Assembly (NCBI GenBank): GCA_944393165.1
Contig: CALXZF010000069.1
Span: 1 to 20,100, forward strand
Direction: 5' to 3'
DNA from: an uncultured Clostridia bacterium
GTDB lineage: Bacteria; Bacillota_A; Clostridia; TANB77; CAG-508
DNA: 20,100 bases
Made by a program: the position numbers and the translations under genes. The notes beneath the pieces were generated by a model that saw nothing but the letters and a program-made list of their open reading frames with translations, made no database searches and was not told the origin of the DNA. Numbering within the stretch: the first letter of the stretch is position 1; every line of letters starts with the position of its first letter. Positions 1 to 7,234 of the stretch are shown in pieces.

Positions 1-51
1 GGCTCTAATTTTTATTTTAGCAAATAGTATGTTTCTACCTATGTTCAACAT
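1..51 (-). CDS. 5' end of an unidentified CDS running off the left edge
   Basis: An ATG at 51-49 opens a frame that stays open to the window edge (17 codons, starting MLNIGRNILF). It begins 10 bases after the coaE stop codon, on the same strand, so it is probably the next gene of the tmcAL-coaE operon. A GGAGG lies inside the last coaE codons, about 15 bases upstream, which is far for a ribosome binding site; an AGGAAA is closer. The visible residues are too few to identify a family. In other Clostridia a lytic transglycosylase gene often follows coaE, but nothing seen here proves that. Confidence 0.45.
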   Translation of the reverse strand, partial: MLNIGRNILFAKIKIRA

Positions 52-61
52 ATTGAATTTC

Positions 62-670
62 CTATGCCTCCGCATTTTTCTTAACTATCCCATATTTGTG
101 TGCAATCTGGCAAACGCTATTTTCTATTTGCCCAAAATTATTATTATTTTCAATTATGTCGTCACATTTTTCTTTATAAAATTCATTCGTTTTTTGTGCT
201 GCAAGTCTCTTTTCTGCATCTTCATAATCAATATCATCTCTTGCAACAATTCTCTCTATTTGAAGTTCTTTTTGTGAAACTACTCCTATAACTTTATCGC
301 AAATTTTATCTAATCCACTCTCATATAAAAGTGGGGCATCTATTATTACTGTAGTATCATCTTTAATTTTATTTACTCTTTTTATAATTTCTTCATTTAT
401 ATATTTAAAAGTGCACCTGTTTAAAGCTTCCCTTTTTTCAGGGTTAGAATATATTATTTTAGCTAGTTTTCTTCTCTTAAGTTCTCCTTCTTCATCAACT
501 ATGTCTTCTCCAAATTCTTTTATTATATCAACAATATAGTTTGTTCCTTTTCTTGATAACTTTCTAGAAATTTTATCAGCATTTATTATTTTTACTTTAA
601 AATCAATTTCAAGAATTTCGCATACTGTACTTTTCCCTGCTCCTGAACTACCAGTTATTCCAACAACCAT
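62..670 (-). CDS. coaE: Dephospho-CoA kinase
   Basis: CoaE phosphorylates the 3'-hydroxyl of dephospho-CoA with ATP, the last step of coenzyme A synthesis in the cytoplasm. The N-terminus carries the P-loop GSSGAGKST (residues 7-15 from the chosen start). The segments VIIDAPLLYESG and the later DDIIENNN match the CoaE core and its closing region. Length, about 202 residues, is normal. The frame is open to an ATG at 691, but that ATG has no ribosome binding site and AGAGGA (688-683) lies just inside it. This favours ATG 670 (spacing 12, giving MVVGITG, as in the family) or ATG 679 (spacing 3). The gene is 25-46 bases downstream of tmcAL on the same strand, so the two are probably co-transcribed. 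Identity is secure; the exact start is not. Confidence 0.93.
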   Translation of the reverse strand: MVVGITGSSGAGKSTVCEILEIDFKVKIINADKISRKLSRKGTNYIVDIIKEFGEDIVDEEGELKRRKLAKIIYSNPEKREALNRCTFKYINEEIIKRVNKIKDDTTVIIDAPLLYESGLDKICDKVIGVVSQKELQIERIVARDDIDYEDAEKRLAAQKTNEFYKEKCDDIIENNNNFGQIENSVCQIAHKYGIVKKNAEA

Positions 671-716
671 AGCTTTCATCATTCCTCTCATGATTAAATA
701 TGTTTATATAATGCTA

Positions 717-1949
717 TTATAGAATTTCTATTTTGTTTGTATAATCCAAGTTTGAATATGAATCAGCATAGTATCCTAAGGTGTAAATATTTGTAGCTAA
801 AATATCTTTTTCAAGCATTTCTTTTAGGTTCTTGCTTGCTACATTATCAATATATTTTTTTACAGATGTAACTACATTTAGCTTTGGATTTAGATGCATC
901 ATTTCAGAAATCAATTCTTTACCCTTATTATTAAAACCTAAAACACGCACATATGGAGTAACCTTTCTAGAAATCTCCATTTGCTTTTTATCTATTCCAA
1001 GTAAACTATAAAGTAAGATTCTTTGAATTCTAGTTTGTGTAAATCTTTTAGTTTTTACAATATTGATTAATTCTGTTAGAGTATTACATGAATCAGCTGC
1101 ATTTTTTATAGAATTTTCTAACCCTTCTGAAACATCTGGAAGCTTTGCTATATCTGCTACAGACATTTTTCTTAAGGTATATAGTATTTCTTTTTCAAAC
1201 CTAGATATATCAATAACATAATGTCCCTTTTTTAGTTCTTCCCCTAAAAGTAAATATGAATTTCTAGGCATTACCTTTCTTATATCATTTAGTTCTTTAG
1301 TAAGAAGCATCTTTCTAATTGCTGTAGCACTTGCAAATTCATCAACAATATATTTGTCATTATATAGCACTTTTTCTCTCTTTATTCCTATTGGAATAAT
1401 TGTGCTTTTTGTTCTTCTAAGTGCTTTCAAATACTCTATTCCCAAAATATTATTTGAGCCAGAAAGAACATTTGCATACCTTTTTATATCATTTAAATAC
1501 ATAAGTAGTGCATTTTCTCTCGCTTTTGGATATGAATTTCCTTTTTTTAGCTCATGTGATAGAAGTGTAACATATTCTTTTGGCTCATTGTATAGGACAT
1601 TGGCAATATTATTCAAAGTTGATATATCGTTAGTTTCCATTCCAAAAGATATAGTATCTACAACTCCTAAAGAGTTCAAAATTTTAATTGCACCTTCTGC
1701 AAAGTTTTCGGCACTAGAAATGCTATAAATTGTAGGTAGTTCAATCACCAAATCCACACCATTAAGCAATGCCATTTTTGCTTTGGTCCATTTATTTATT
1801 ATTGAAGTATTACCTCTTTGTACAAAATTACCAGAGATTACGGCTATTACATAACGAGCATCAGTTTCTTGTTTAGATTTAGCAATATGGTATAAATGTC
1901 CATTGTGAAATGGATTATATTCTGCAATTATCCCAAGAACTCTGCTCAT
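717..1949 (-). CDS. tmcAL: tRNA(Met) cytidine acetate ligase (nucleotidyltransferase family)
   Basis: TmcAL (formerly YlbM) uses acetate and ATP to form N4-acetylcytidine at the wobble position of elongator tRNA(Met), which helps accurate AUG decoding. The 410-residue protein starts with the family signature GIIAEYNPFHNGHLYH (residues 6-21), which includes the HNGH nucleotide-binding motif of the nucleotidyltransferase fold. SGNFVQRGN follows near residue 40 and FGMET near residue 100. Length fits the family (about 400). The start is supported by AAGGGGGAA 5-6 bases upstream. It is the first gene of a minus-strand run with coaE and is preceded by a good SigA-type promoter. No defects are seen. 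Confidence 0.94.
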   Translation of the reverse strand: MSRVLGIIAEYNPFHNGHLYHIAKSKQETDARYVIAVISGNFVQRGNTSIINKWTKAKMALLNGVDLVIELPTIYSISSAENFAEGAIKILNSLGVVDTISFGMETNDISTLNNIANVLYNEPKEYVTLLSHELKKGNSYPKARENALLMYLNDIKRYANVLSGSNNILGIEYLKALRRTKSTIIPIGIKREKVLYNDKYIVDEFASATAIRKMLLTKELNDIRKVMPRNSYLLLGEELKKGHYVIDISRFEKEILYTLRKMSVADIAKLPDVSEGLENSIKNAADSCNTLTELINIVKTKRFTQTRIQRILLYSLLGIDKKQMEISRKVTPYVRVLGFNNKGKELISEMMHLNPKLNVVTSVKKYIDNVASKNLKEMLEKDILATNIYTLGYYADSYSNLDYTNKIEIL

Positions 1950-1991
1950 AAAAATTCCCCCTTAATCTTGTACAAACTCAAATTTATTGAT

Positions 1992-2020
1992 ATAATATCA
2001 CAAATTAGAAAAATTTACAA
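1992..2020 (-). promoter_or_regulatory. Putative SigA promoter of tmcAL
   Basis: On the minus strand, TTGTAA (2020-2015) and TATTAT (1997-1992) are separated by exactly 17 bases. The -10 box is 42 bases before the tmcAL start codon. In AT-rich DNA such matches can occur by chance, but position and spacing are right. Confidence 0.55.
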
Positions 2021-2028
2021 TATGTCGC

Positions 2029-2137
2029 AGAGGTGTCGTTCAGTGTCGTTTGGGGACAGGCCTTAAAACGACAAAGTTGTCGCTGAGGGACAGGCCTTGA
2101 AACGACAAACTTGTCGCTAAGGGACAGGCCTTAAATT
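2029..2137. repeat. Tandem array of GGGACAGGCCTT palindromic elements (array A)
   Basis: Three copies of the core GGGACAGGCCTT lie on the plus strand at 2053-2064, 2087-2098 and 2121-2132, a period of exactly 34 bases. Each core is flanked by complementary arms. TGTCGTTT (2044-2051) pairs with AAACGACA (2066-2073). The spacers contain CGACAAAGTTGTCG (2069-2082) and CGACAAACTTGTCG (2103-2116), each near-palindromic. The units abut directly with no unique spacer. An inverted copy of the array lies at 19763-19850. The array fills much of the divergent tmcAL/rnhA intergenic region. Confidence 0.85.
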
Positions 2138-2228
2138 GGTTACTATACAATGTTTTTAAAGCTATGTCCTACAATGCTAGTTTTAAATAAAATCTCAAAA
2201 TATCATGCTTATTTTATATGAAATTTTA

Positions 2229-2252
2229 AAGGAAGGAGTAATGATTATTTAA
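2229..2252 (+). promoter_or_regulatory. Strong ribosome binding site with a three-codon leader ORF upstream of rnhA
   Basis: AAGGAAGGAG (2229-2238) is the only good Shine-Dalgarno sequence before rnhA, but it lies about 42 bases from the rnhA ATG. It is ideally placed for ATG ATT ATT TAA (2241-2252), a Met-Ile-Ile minigene in a different frame from rnhA. The rnhA ATG itself is preceded by an AT-only stretch without a ribosome binding site. Confidence 0.5.
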
Positions 2253-2280
2253 GTTCTTAAATATATCATGCAAATTAATT

Positions 2281-2721
2281 ATGGAAGATGTTACAATATA
2301 TACAGACGGTGCGTGTTCTGGAAATCCTGGTCCAGGCGGCTGGGGTGCTATACTTATGTACAAAGAAAACAAAAGAGAGATTTCTGGAGGTAAAAAAGAT
2401 ACTACAAATAATGTTATGGAACTAACTGCCGTAATAGAGGCATTAAAACTTTTGAAGTTTCCATGCAGAGTAAGGTTGTACAGTGACAGTGCATATGTTG
2501 TTAATGCTTTTTTACAAAAGTGGATTGTTAATTGGCAAAAGAATAACTGGAAAACTGCTGATAAAAAGGATGTTAAAAATAAAGAACTCTGGCAAGAATT
2601 GCTAGAGCTTACAAAAACTCATGATGTTACTTTTATTAAAGTAAAGGGACATAGTGATAACGAATACAATAATAGATGTGATGAATTAGCTAGACACGCA
2701 ATTTTGAATTTAGACTCGTGA
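2281..2721 (+). CDS. rnhA: Ribonuclease HI
   Basis: RNase HI cuts the RNA strand of RNA:DNA hybrids, removing R-loops and primer RNA. The 146-residue protein has the full type I fold. [17 protein letters not shown] (residues 6-22) contains catalytic Asp9. [10 protein letters not shown] (46-55) contains Glu47, LYSDSAYV (66-73) contains Asp69, and VKGHSDN (121-127) contains His124. Asp134 (RCDELA) completes the DEDD metal site. It retains the basic-protrusion region [16 protein letters not shown] (85-100). Length is typical of bacterial RNase HI (about 150). It stands alone between repeat elements, and its stop codon TGA (2719-2721) lies inside the left arm of a palindromic element. No ribosome binding site is adjacent to the start. 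Confidence 0.96.
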   Translation: MEDVTIYTDGACSGNPGPGGWGAILMYKENKREISGGKKDTTNNVMELTAVIEALKLLKFPCRVRLYSDSAYVVNAFLQKWIVNWQKNNWKTADKKDVKNKELWQELLELTKTHDVTFIKVKGHSDNEYNNRCDELARHAILNLDS

Positions 2722-2750
2722 ACAAAAAAGAGTGTCCCTTTTGTTCACGA
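2716..2750. repeat. Single palindromic element overlapping the rnhA stop
   Basis: TCGTGAACAAAA (2716-2727) and TTTTGTTCACGA (2739-2750) are a perfect 12-bp inverted repeat around an 11-base loop ending in GTCCC. Read on the minus strand, the loop region is GGGACACTC, as in the tandem copies at 2826-2912. The left arm includes the rnhA stop codon. There is no run of T after the stem, so it is not a classical intrinsic terminator. Confidence 0.85.
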
Positions 2751-2825
2751 AATTAATTCTTTTATTGTCTATATCTATAATAGATTATGCTTTCGTATGC
2801 CTATTATTAATAAGATATTAAAGGT

Positions 2826-2912
2826 GTGTCCCTTTTGACCAAGAACTTGGACGAATAGGAGTGTCCCTTTTGGCCAAGAACTTGGACGAATAGGAGTGTC
2901 CCTTTTGGCCAA
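2826..2912. repeat. Tandem array of 35-bp GTGTCCC elements
   Basis: Two full 35-base units (2826-2860, 2861-2895) and a 17-base partial third (2896-2912) follow head to tail. They differ at one base (gacc/ggcc). Each begins GTGTCCCTTTTG and contains CCAAGAACTTGG. On the minus strand each unit reads CCAAAAGGGACACTCC between the arms CTTGG and CCAAG, the same plan as the other elements with different arms. The array ends two bases before the dapL stop codon, so it is the immediate 3' flank of dapL. Confidence 0.85.
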
Positions 2913-2914
2913 AT

Positions 2915-4136
2915 TTATGCTAATCTTTTCATGGCTTCAAGTGTTTTTTCTCTATCACCAAAGGCGGTTAATCTTAAAAAGCCTTCTCCACTTGGTCCAA
3001 AGCCCACACCCGGTGTTCCTATTATATTAAATTTTGTGAGTAGCAAATTGAAATAATCCCATGATTTCATTCCTTCAGGTGTTTTTAGCCATACATATGG
3101 CGAGTCTTTTCCTCCATATGCTGTTATCCCAGCTTCCCCCAAGTTGTCTCTAATTATTTTAGCATTCTCTTTGTAATATGTAATATTTTTTCTAATCTCT
3201 TCTTTTCCGCTCTTCTGTGTATGTTGCCTCTGCTCCTCTTTGAATTATGTACGAAACCCCATTAAATTTTGTGGTACATCGTCTGTTCCACATTTTGTTT
3301 ATTAGCACCTCTTTATTTTCATTCATGACTTTTAGCTCTTTCGGCACCACTGTGTATGCACATCTAAGCCCTGTGAACCCTGCTGTTTTTGAATAACTTT
3401 TGAATTCTATTGCCACTTCTTTTGCGCCTTTTATTTCATATATGCTATGTGGCACATTTTCACTTTCTATAAAAGCCTCATATGCAGCATCAAATAATAT
3501 AATACTTTTATTTTCTCTTGCAAACTCCACCCATTTTTCTAAAGCATCTTTTGTCATTGCAACTCCTGTTGGGTTATTTGGAGAGCATATGTATATTAAG
3601 TCTGGAACCTCGGCTAATTCATCTGGCAAAGGTGTGAAGTTATTTGCCTCAGTTGCTTTCATGTAAATTATTCCTTCATACTTGCCTGTTTTGCTATTAT
3701 ATTCTCCTGTTCGTCCATACATCACATTACTATCTAAGTATACTGGATAAACCGGATCTGTAATTGCAACTTTTATATTTTTATCAAATAATTCCACTAT
3801 ATTTGCAGTATCACATTTTGCACCGTCTGAAACAAAAATTTCATCCAACTCAATATCTAGCCCCATGTAGTCATTTTCTACTATCTTTTTTCTTAAAAAA
3901 TCATATCCTTGCTCTGGACCATATCCCTTAAAAGTATCTACATATTCCATTTCTTTACACGCTTCTATCATTGCATCTACAACCACTTTGGGAATTGGTC
4001 TTGTAACATCGCCAATCCCCATTTTTATCAAATTTGCATTTAGATTTACTTTTTTGTATTCACTTACTTTTTGATTAACGCTAGAGAACAAATAACTGTC
4101 TTGCAACTTCAAAAAATTTTCATTAATCTTTATCAT
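2915..4136 (-). pseudogene. dapL: LL-diaminopimelate aminotransferase, frameshifted
   Basis: DapL converts tetrahydrodipicolinate to LL-diaminopimelate in one PLP-dependent step with glutamate as amino donor. The first part (4136-3210, 309 residues) contains [12 protein letters not shown] (71-82), SPNNPTG (185-191) and the PLP-lysine motif [12 protein letters not shown] (Lys250). After TYTEE a single extra base (C on the minus strand at 3209) shifts the frame into the stop at 3194-3192. Skipping it restores [17 protein letters not shown] and the normal C-terminus with [15 protein letters not shown], to the stop at 2917-2915. The restored length of 406 residues is that of intact DapL. The ATG at 4136 has GAGGAGG five bases upstream; a longer frame to 4172 reads through this site. 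dapF precedes it by 55 bases. It may be a real mutation or a sequence error, since both halves are otherwise well conserved. Confidence 0.88.
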
Positions 4137-4191
4137 TTTTACCTCCTCAGAGTCAAGTTTTACTTTGACCAAATAGTCAATAGAGAAGCAC

Positions 4192-5037
4192 CTACTCCTC
4201 TATTTCTCCCTTATATACTGTGGTTGCCGGTCCTTCCATATATATGTGATTATCGTTTGCCCATTCCACATTGAGATTTCCACCAGGAAGTTTTACCGAA
4301 ACATTGGCATCAGTATAGCCATTTATTCCTCCTGCTACAGCTGCAGCACAAGCTCCTGTTCCACATGCAAAAGTCTCACCTACACCTCTTTCCCAGACTC
4401 TCACTTTGATATTATTTTTATCAACTATTTGTACGAATTCAACATTTGTTTTATTGGGAAATATTGGGTTGTTTTCTACTTCTGGTCCCAATTTTTCTAT
4501 ATCAATCTTGTCTAAATCGTCCACAAATGTAACTGCATGTGGATTTCCCATTGAAAGAACAGTAAATCTCATTTTCTCTCCATTCACATCTAAATCTACA
4601 TCTTTATTAAATGGTTCATAAATATCATAAGGTATATTTTTGTCCTGAAAAATTGGTTCTCCCATATCCACAATTACATCATTGCACAATTTGTTTTCAT
4701 CCTCTATTATTTTTACTTTTTTGACACCAGCCAGAGTTTCTATAGCAATTTTGTTTTTAGCAGTCATTTCATTATCATGCACAAATTTTGTAACACATCT
4801 TATTCCATTTCCACACATTTCAGCCTCGCTGCCGTCACAATTGAATATCCTCATTTTAAAGTCAGACACATTATCATCCGGATTCTCTATAAGGATTAAA
4901 CCGTCAGCCCCAATGCCAAAATGCCTGTCACTAATTTTTTTTGCAAATTCCGGTATGTTTTTAATCTTTGCTCCATGTGTGCAATCAATATATATATAAT
5001 CATTTCCTAACCCTGTCATTTTTGTAAAATTTAGCAT
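4192..5037 (-). CDS. dapF: Diaminopimelate epimerase
   Basis: DapF converts LL-diaminopimelate to meso-diaminopimelate for peptidoglycan and lysine, by a cofactor-free two-cysteine mechanism. The 281-residue protein begins [18 protein letters not shown]. It has both catalytic cysteines in their motifs: Cys75 in [10 protein letters not shown] and Cys225 in [16 protein letters not shown] (164-169) and WERGVGET (215-222) are also typical of the family. Length is normal. AGAGGTGAT lies 4-5 bases before the ATG. It precedes dapL, which supplies its substrate, so the pair forms a small pathway operon. No defects are seen. Confidence 0.96.
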   Translation of the reverse strand: MLNFTKMTGLGNDYIYIDCTHGAKIKNIPEFAKKISDRHFGIGADGLILIENPDDNVSDFKMRIFNCDGSEAEMCGNGIRCVTKFVHDNEMTAKNKIAIETLAGVKKVKIIEDENKLCNDVIVDMGEPIFQDKNIPYDIYEPFNKDVDLDVNGEKMRFTVLSMGNPHAVTFVDDLDKIDIEKLGPEVENNPIFPNKTNVEFVQIVDKNNIKVRVWERGVGETFACGTGACAAAVAGGINGYTDANVSVKLPGGNLNVEWANDNHIYMEGPATTVYKGEIEE

Positions 5038-5087
5038 ATAATCACCTCTTGATAGCTAGTATATGCTAGAATTGGAAAATTATACAA

Positions 5088-5128
5088 AAAAGTTCTCTTC
5101 CCAATTGAGAAAAGAACTTTTGTTTTTT
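5088..5128. terminator. Bidirectional intrinsic terminator
   Basis: AAAAGTTCT (5088-5096) pairs with AGAACTTTT (5113-5121), extended by an inner TTC/GAA. The stem is followed by a T-rich run on both strands (TTTTGTTTTTT on plus, TTTTTTG on minus). It lies 3' of the membrane-protein gene 5433-5134 and before dapF, so on the minus strand it probably separates the two transcription units. A TATAAT (5084-5079, minus) just after the stem could be the -10 box of dapF, but its -35 match is weak. Confidence 0.65.
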
Positions 5129-5133
5129 GGAAA

Positions 5134-5433
5134 TTACCTAATGCTTATTTTCTTTGCTATCCTAAAATGATAGAAATATCTTCCACAAGAAATGGCTAAG
5201 ATTAAGCCAACCATTGGGACGAAATATTTCAAGTCTGCTATTTCCATAAGTACAAATATTAGTTTAATAATTGTAACTAATAATACTGCAATTATTAAAT
5301 CTAATAGAAATCCTAAAGCTCTTGATTTAGGTATTTCTACAATGGAAACACTAAGACATAGCCAAAATAGGATTCCCAAAATTACAGGAATAACAGCAAC
5401 ATCAATAATAGCAAATATAGCTCTTGAATCCAA
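5134..5433 (-). CDS. Small integral membrane protein, function unknown
   Basis: I do not recognise this 99-residue protein. It consists almost entirely of three hydrophobic segments, roughly residues 6-29, 40-63 and 70-86. Short loops separate them (EIPKSR between the first two, EIADLK between the last two), and the tail is basic (FRIAKKISIR). The start is a TTG codon (5433-5431), supported by GGGAGAGG five bases upstream (5446-5439); no ATG is better placed. It has its own terminator (5088-5128), and a long structured leader lies upstream. The absence of charged catalytic motifs suggests a small transporter-like, holin-like or regulatory membrane protein, but no choice can be made. Confidence 0.65.
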   Translation of the reverse strand: MDSRAIFAIIDVAVIPVILGILFWLCLSVSIVEIPKSRALGFLLDLIIAVLLVTIIKLIFVLMEIADLKYFVPMVGLILAISCGRYFYHFRIAKKISIR

Positions 5434-5471
5434 AATAACCTCTCCCTTTCTGTTGCTAGTTGCTAAAGCTG

Positions 5472-5514
5472 CCCGTCTATAGACAGGGAATCTACTGATT
5501 AAAATCAGTAGATT
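5472..5514. repeat. Two adjacent hairpins upstream of the 99-residue membrane gene
   Basis: AATCTACTGAT (5489-5499) and ATCAGTAGATT (5504-5514) form a perfect 11-bp inverted repeat with a four-base loop. Immediately left of it, CCC-GTCTATAGAC-A-GGG (5472-5488) folds as a second stem with one bulged base. On the minus strand these two stems would form the 5' leader of the gene starting at 5433, 40-80 bases before its start codon. They could also be the end of a decayed IS200/IS605-like element, but no transposase remnant is visible nearby. Confidence 0.55.
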
Positions 5515-5521
5515 TGTTAAA

Positions 5522-5545
5522 GTAGTAATTAAACTACCTTTTTAT
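5522..5545 (+). terminator. Weak plus-strand terminator-like hairpin
   Basis: GTAGT (5522-5526) pairs with ACTAC (5533-5537) around a six-base loop and is followed by CTTTTTATTA. No plus-strand gene precedes it, so its role is unclear. It may be a component of the same leader or remnant as the hairpins at 5472-5514. Confidence 0.3.
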
Positions 5546-5580
5546 TATACACCAATTACGCAAAATTTGCAAATATGTTG

Positions 5581-6427
5581 TTAGTTATTTATTAGTGCGC
5601 TGATTTTTCCATACTTATGATGAAATTGCATACAGCCAGGAATTACTTTTGTAGGGCTATGCCATTGAACAAATCCAAAAGGAAGCTGTATTGTAGTTCC
5701 TCCATTCTGTGTGCCATAAAAAGTTAATTCTTCTGCATGTTTTTCTACTCTACTACATAACTCTTTAATAGATATAATTTCATCAAGCGAATTTTCTTTC
5801 ATTTCATTTTTATACCATATATATTCTGCAAATTCTTGCTCATCTTCTGCCAATCCTCTTGAAAAGCAAAAATCTGTTATATTGTATGAATTACTTATAA
5901 ACCAATCTAGCAGCGCATTGTATAATGACTCGTCATACAACTTTAGTGTGTTTGCAACCAATCTATGCTTTCTGTTTTCGTACTTTTTATTAGTTCCGCA
6001 ACTTTTCTACAATACTTGAAGTGTCTTCGTTTGAACCCCAAAACAAACTTATTGCTAGTTTAACATTTTCAGGTATTGTTGTATTATATTGTTTTTCAAA
6101 TCCATGCATAAATCTATCCACACTTATTAGATAAACCTGCCCACCTGTGCTTTTCTTTATCGAAACATTACACTGCGTTTTGTCTGTAAATACGATATGC
6201 ATATCTACCTTTGATTTGGTAACTCCTTCTAGTACAGAAGGCACATCTTTTTCTCTAAGACCTCCAATTGCGATTTTCTCGATTTCTTTATCCTTGCAAT
6301 TAATTTTACTTAAAAATTTTTGCTTATATATTTCATCTGTTCCCATTAGTTTGCCTATTATACTTTCGTTTTCATGGCCACTAAGTTTAGCATACTTCCA
6401 GCCACTTGCTCTATTTCTTTTTTCCAT
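5581..6427 (-). pseudogene. Frameshifted gene for a putative PD-(D/E)XK nuclease / type II restriction-enzyme-like protein
   Basis: Two adjacent minus-strand frames form one gene. The first (6427-6002, 142 residues) starts after a strong AGGAGG at ATG 6427. It contains RASGWKYAKLSGHENE (6-21) and the candidate catalytic segment VDMHIVF...NVSIKKS (Asp75, Ser89, Lys91), which resembles the D-x(n)-(E/S)-x-K core of PD-(D/E)XK nucleases. One extra T at 6001/6000 sends this frame to a stop at 5992-5990. Skipping it continues as VEKCGTNKKYENRKHRL and runs open to 5581, ending LPFGFVQWHSPTKV...MQFHHKYGKIS. The only start in the second frame, TTG at 5961, has no ribosome binding site, which supports one 281-residue gene. 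I place it among restriction-type endonucleases by motif and overall look only. No methyltransferase gene is nearby. Confidence 0.6.
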
Positions 6428-6466
6428 ATATCTTCCTCCTCTTGCATGGTCAATTTTTACTTAATA

Positions 6467-6495
6467 ATTATACTAAAAATATATCAAAATAGCAA
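6467..6495 (-). promoter_or_regulatory. Putative SigA promoter of the nuclease-like gene
   Basis: On the minus strand TTGCTA (6495-6490) and TATAAT (6472-6467) are separated by 17 bases. The -10 box lies 39 bases before the ATG at 6427 and just after the terminator hairpin of the preceding gene. Confidence 0.65.
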
Positions 6496-6520
6496 GAAGA
6501 AACCACCTCTTGCGAGGTGG
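6491..6520 (-). terminator. Intrinsic terminator of the 122-residue gene
   Basis: CCACCTC (6503-6509) and GAGGTGG (6514-6520) form a 7-bp GC-rich stem with a four-base loop. On the minus strand it is followed by TTTCTTCTTGC. It sits between the stop of the gene at 6928-6560 and the promoter of the next gene, which fits transcription as two separate units. Confidence 0.6.
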
Positions 6521-6559
6521 AAAGAATAATTTTCTTATTTGGTACACCGTTACATAATG

Positions 6560-6928
6560 TTATTTCACAATCACATAAGGCATAACATTGGGCTGCAGTT
6601 TCTTCGCTAACTTTGTCGGTATTGTAAAGAACATGAGATTGGCGGCACATCCTAGTGCGGCCATCTTATCACATACCAGTTGGTCATAAGTCCACACATT
6701 TCCTGTGTTGTCATATCCCAGACGGTGAAAACTTGCACCTCTCTGGAATTCTGATGGTAATCTTTTAACCAACTCTTTTATATTATCTTTATTTTCCCAT
6801 ATCCTATTACATTCGAATACATAATCTTTTAAAACTCCATTGACTATAATCCAGTCGATTGAAGATTCATTATCCCGTAAAATACATGTATCGAAAATTT
6901 CATTAACTAAGTTAGACATGTTGTTCAT
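6560..6928 (-). CDS. Hypothetical protein, 122 residues
   Basis: I do not recognise this protein. It is soluble, with no signal peptide or membrane segment. The N-terminal half is acidic and probably helical (NLVNEIFDTCIL, ENKDNIKELVKRLPSEF). The C-terminal half is more conserved-looking (GASFHRLGYDNTGNVWTYDQ, CDKMAALGCAANLMFF, QPNVMPYVIV). AAGGAGGGATAGG directly precedes the ATG at 6928, and a promoter and terminator bracket the gene, so it is a real single-gene unit. It lies in the accessory patch beside the broken nuclease-like gene. A link to defence or to a decayed mobile element is possible but unproven. Confidence 0.7.
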   Translation of the reverse strand: MNNMSNLVNEIFDTCILRDNESSIDWIIVNGVLKDYVFECNRIWENKDNIKELVKRLPSEFQRGASFHRLGYDNTGNVWTYDQLVCDKMAALGCAANLMFFTIPTKLAKKLQPNVMPYVIVK

Positions 6929-6963
6929 CCTATCCCTCCTTCAAATGCGGTGCATCACTTTAT

Positions 6964-6992
6964 ATTATATACCATTATGAGCCAAAAAGCAA
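6964..6992 (-). promoter_or_regulatory. Putative SigA promoter of the 122-residue gene
   Basis: On the minus strand TTGCTT (6992-6987) and TATAAT (6969-6964) are separated by 17 bases, and the -10 box is 35 bases before the ATG at 6928. Confidence 0.55.
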
Positions 6993-7148
6993 AGAAATCA
7001 TAGATATCATTTGAACTTTTCATATACATTCTTCGCTTTTTGTCTTGTTTTTATGACATTTTATTTTATATCATCTCTAAAAAATTGATTTTTTGTATTT
7101 CTATTGTTATATTTGATTCGCACAAACACTTACATATTTTGACTACTA

Positions 7149-7177
7149 TTGAAAAAACTCACAAAACATGTTAAAAT
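7149..7177 (+). promoter_or_regulatory. Putative SigA promoter of the 119-residue gene
   Basis: TTGAAA (7149-7154) and TAAAAT (7172-7177) are separated by 17 bases. The -10 box is 57 bases before the start codon at 7235. Confidence 0.6.
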
Positions 7178-7234
7178 ATAGTTTGTAGCTAAAACTATTT
7201 ATATTAGAAACAACTCACCTAAGGAGGAGATATT

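Larger units (their letters stand above)
1950..2280. other. Divergent intergenic region tmcAL/rnhA
   Basis: This 331-base gap contains the tmcAL promoter, array A, a stretch of plain AT-rich sequence (2140-2228) in which I see no convincing promoter for rnhA, and the displaced ribosome binding site with its three-codon ORF (2229-2252). No further gene was found. Confidence 0.6.
6929..7234. other. Divergent intergenic region between two hypothetical genes
   Basis: This 306-base gap carries outward-facing promoters near each end (6992-6964 minus, 7149-7177 plus). Between them, about 7000-7145 is AT-rich sequence with T-runs, in which I see no gene, repeat or convincing structure. Confidence 0.55.

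Noticed and set aside
4071..4999. Plus-strand ORFs within dapL and dapF
   Set aside because: They are antisense shadows of well-identified genes without start signals.
5581..5961. Separate 126-residue gene starting at TTG 5961
   Set aside because: There is no ribosome binding site, and the same frame continues upstream with sensible protein (CGTNKKYENRKHR) joining the previous ORF, so it is the 3' part of one frameshifted gene.
6468..6650. 60-codon minus-strand ORF
   Set aside because: It overlaps the end of the better-supported 122-residue gene in another frame, crosses its terminator hairpin and has no ribosome binding site.
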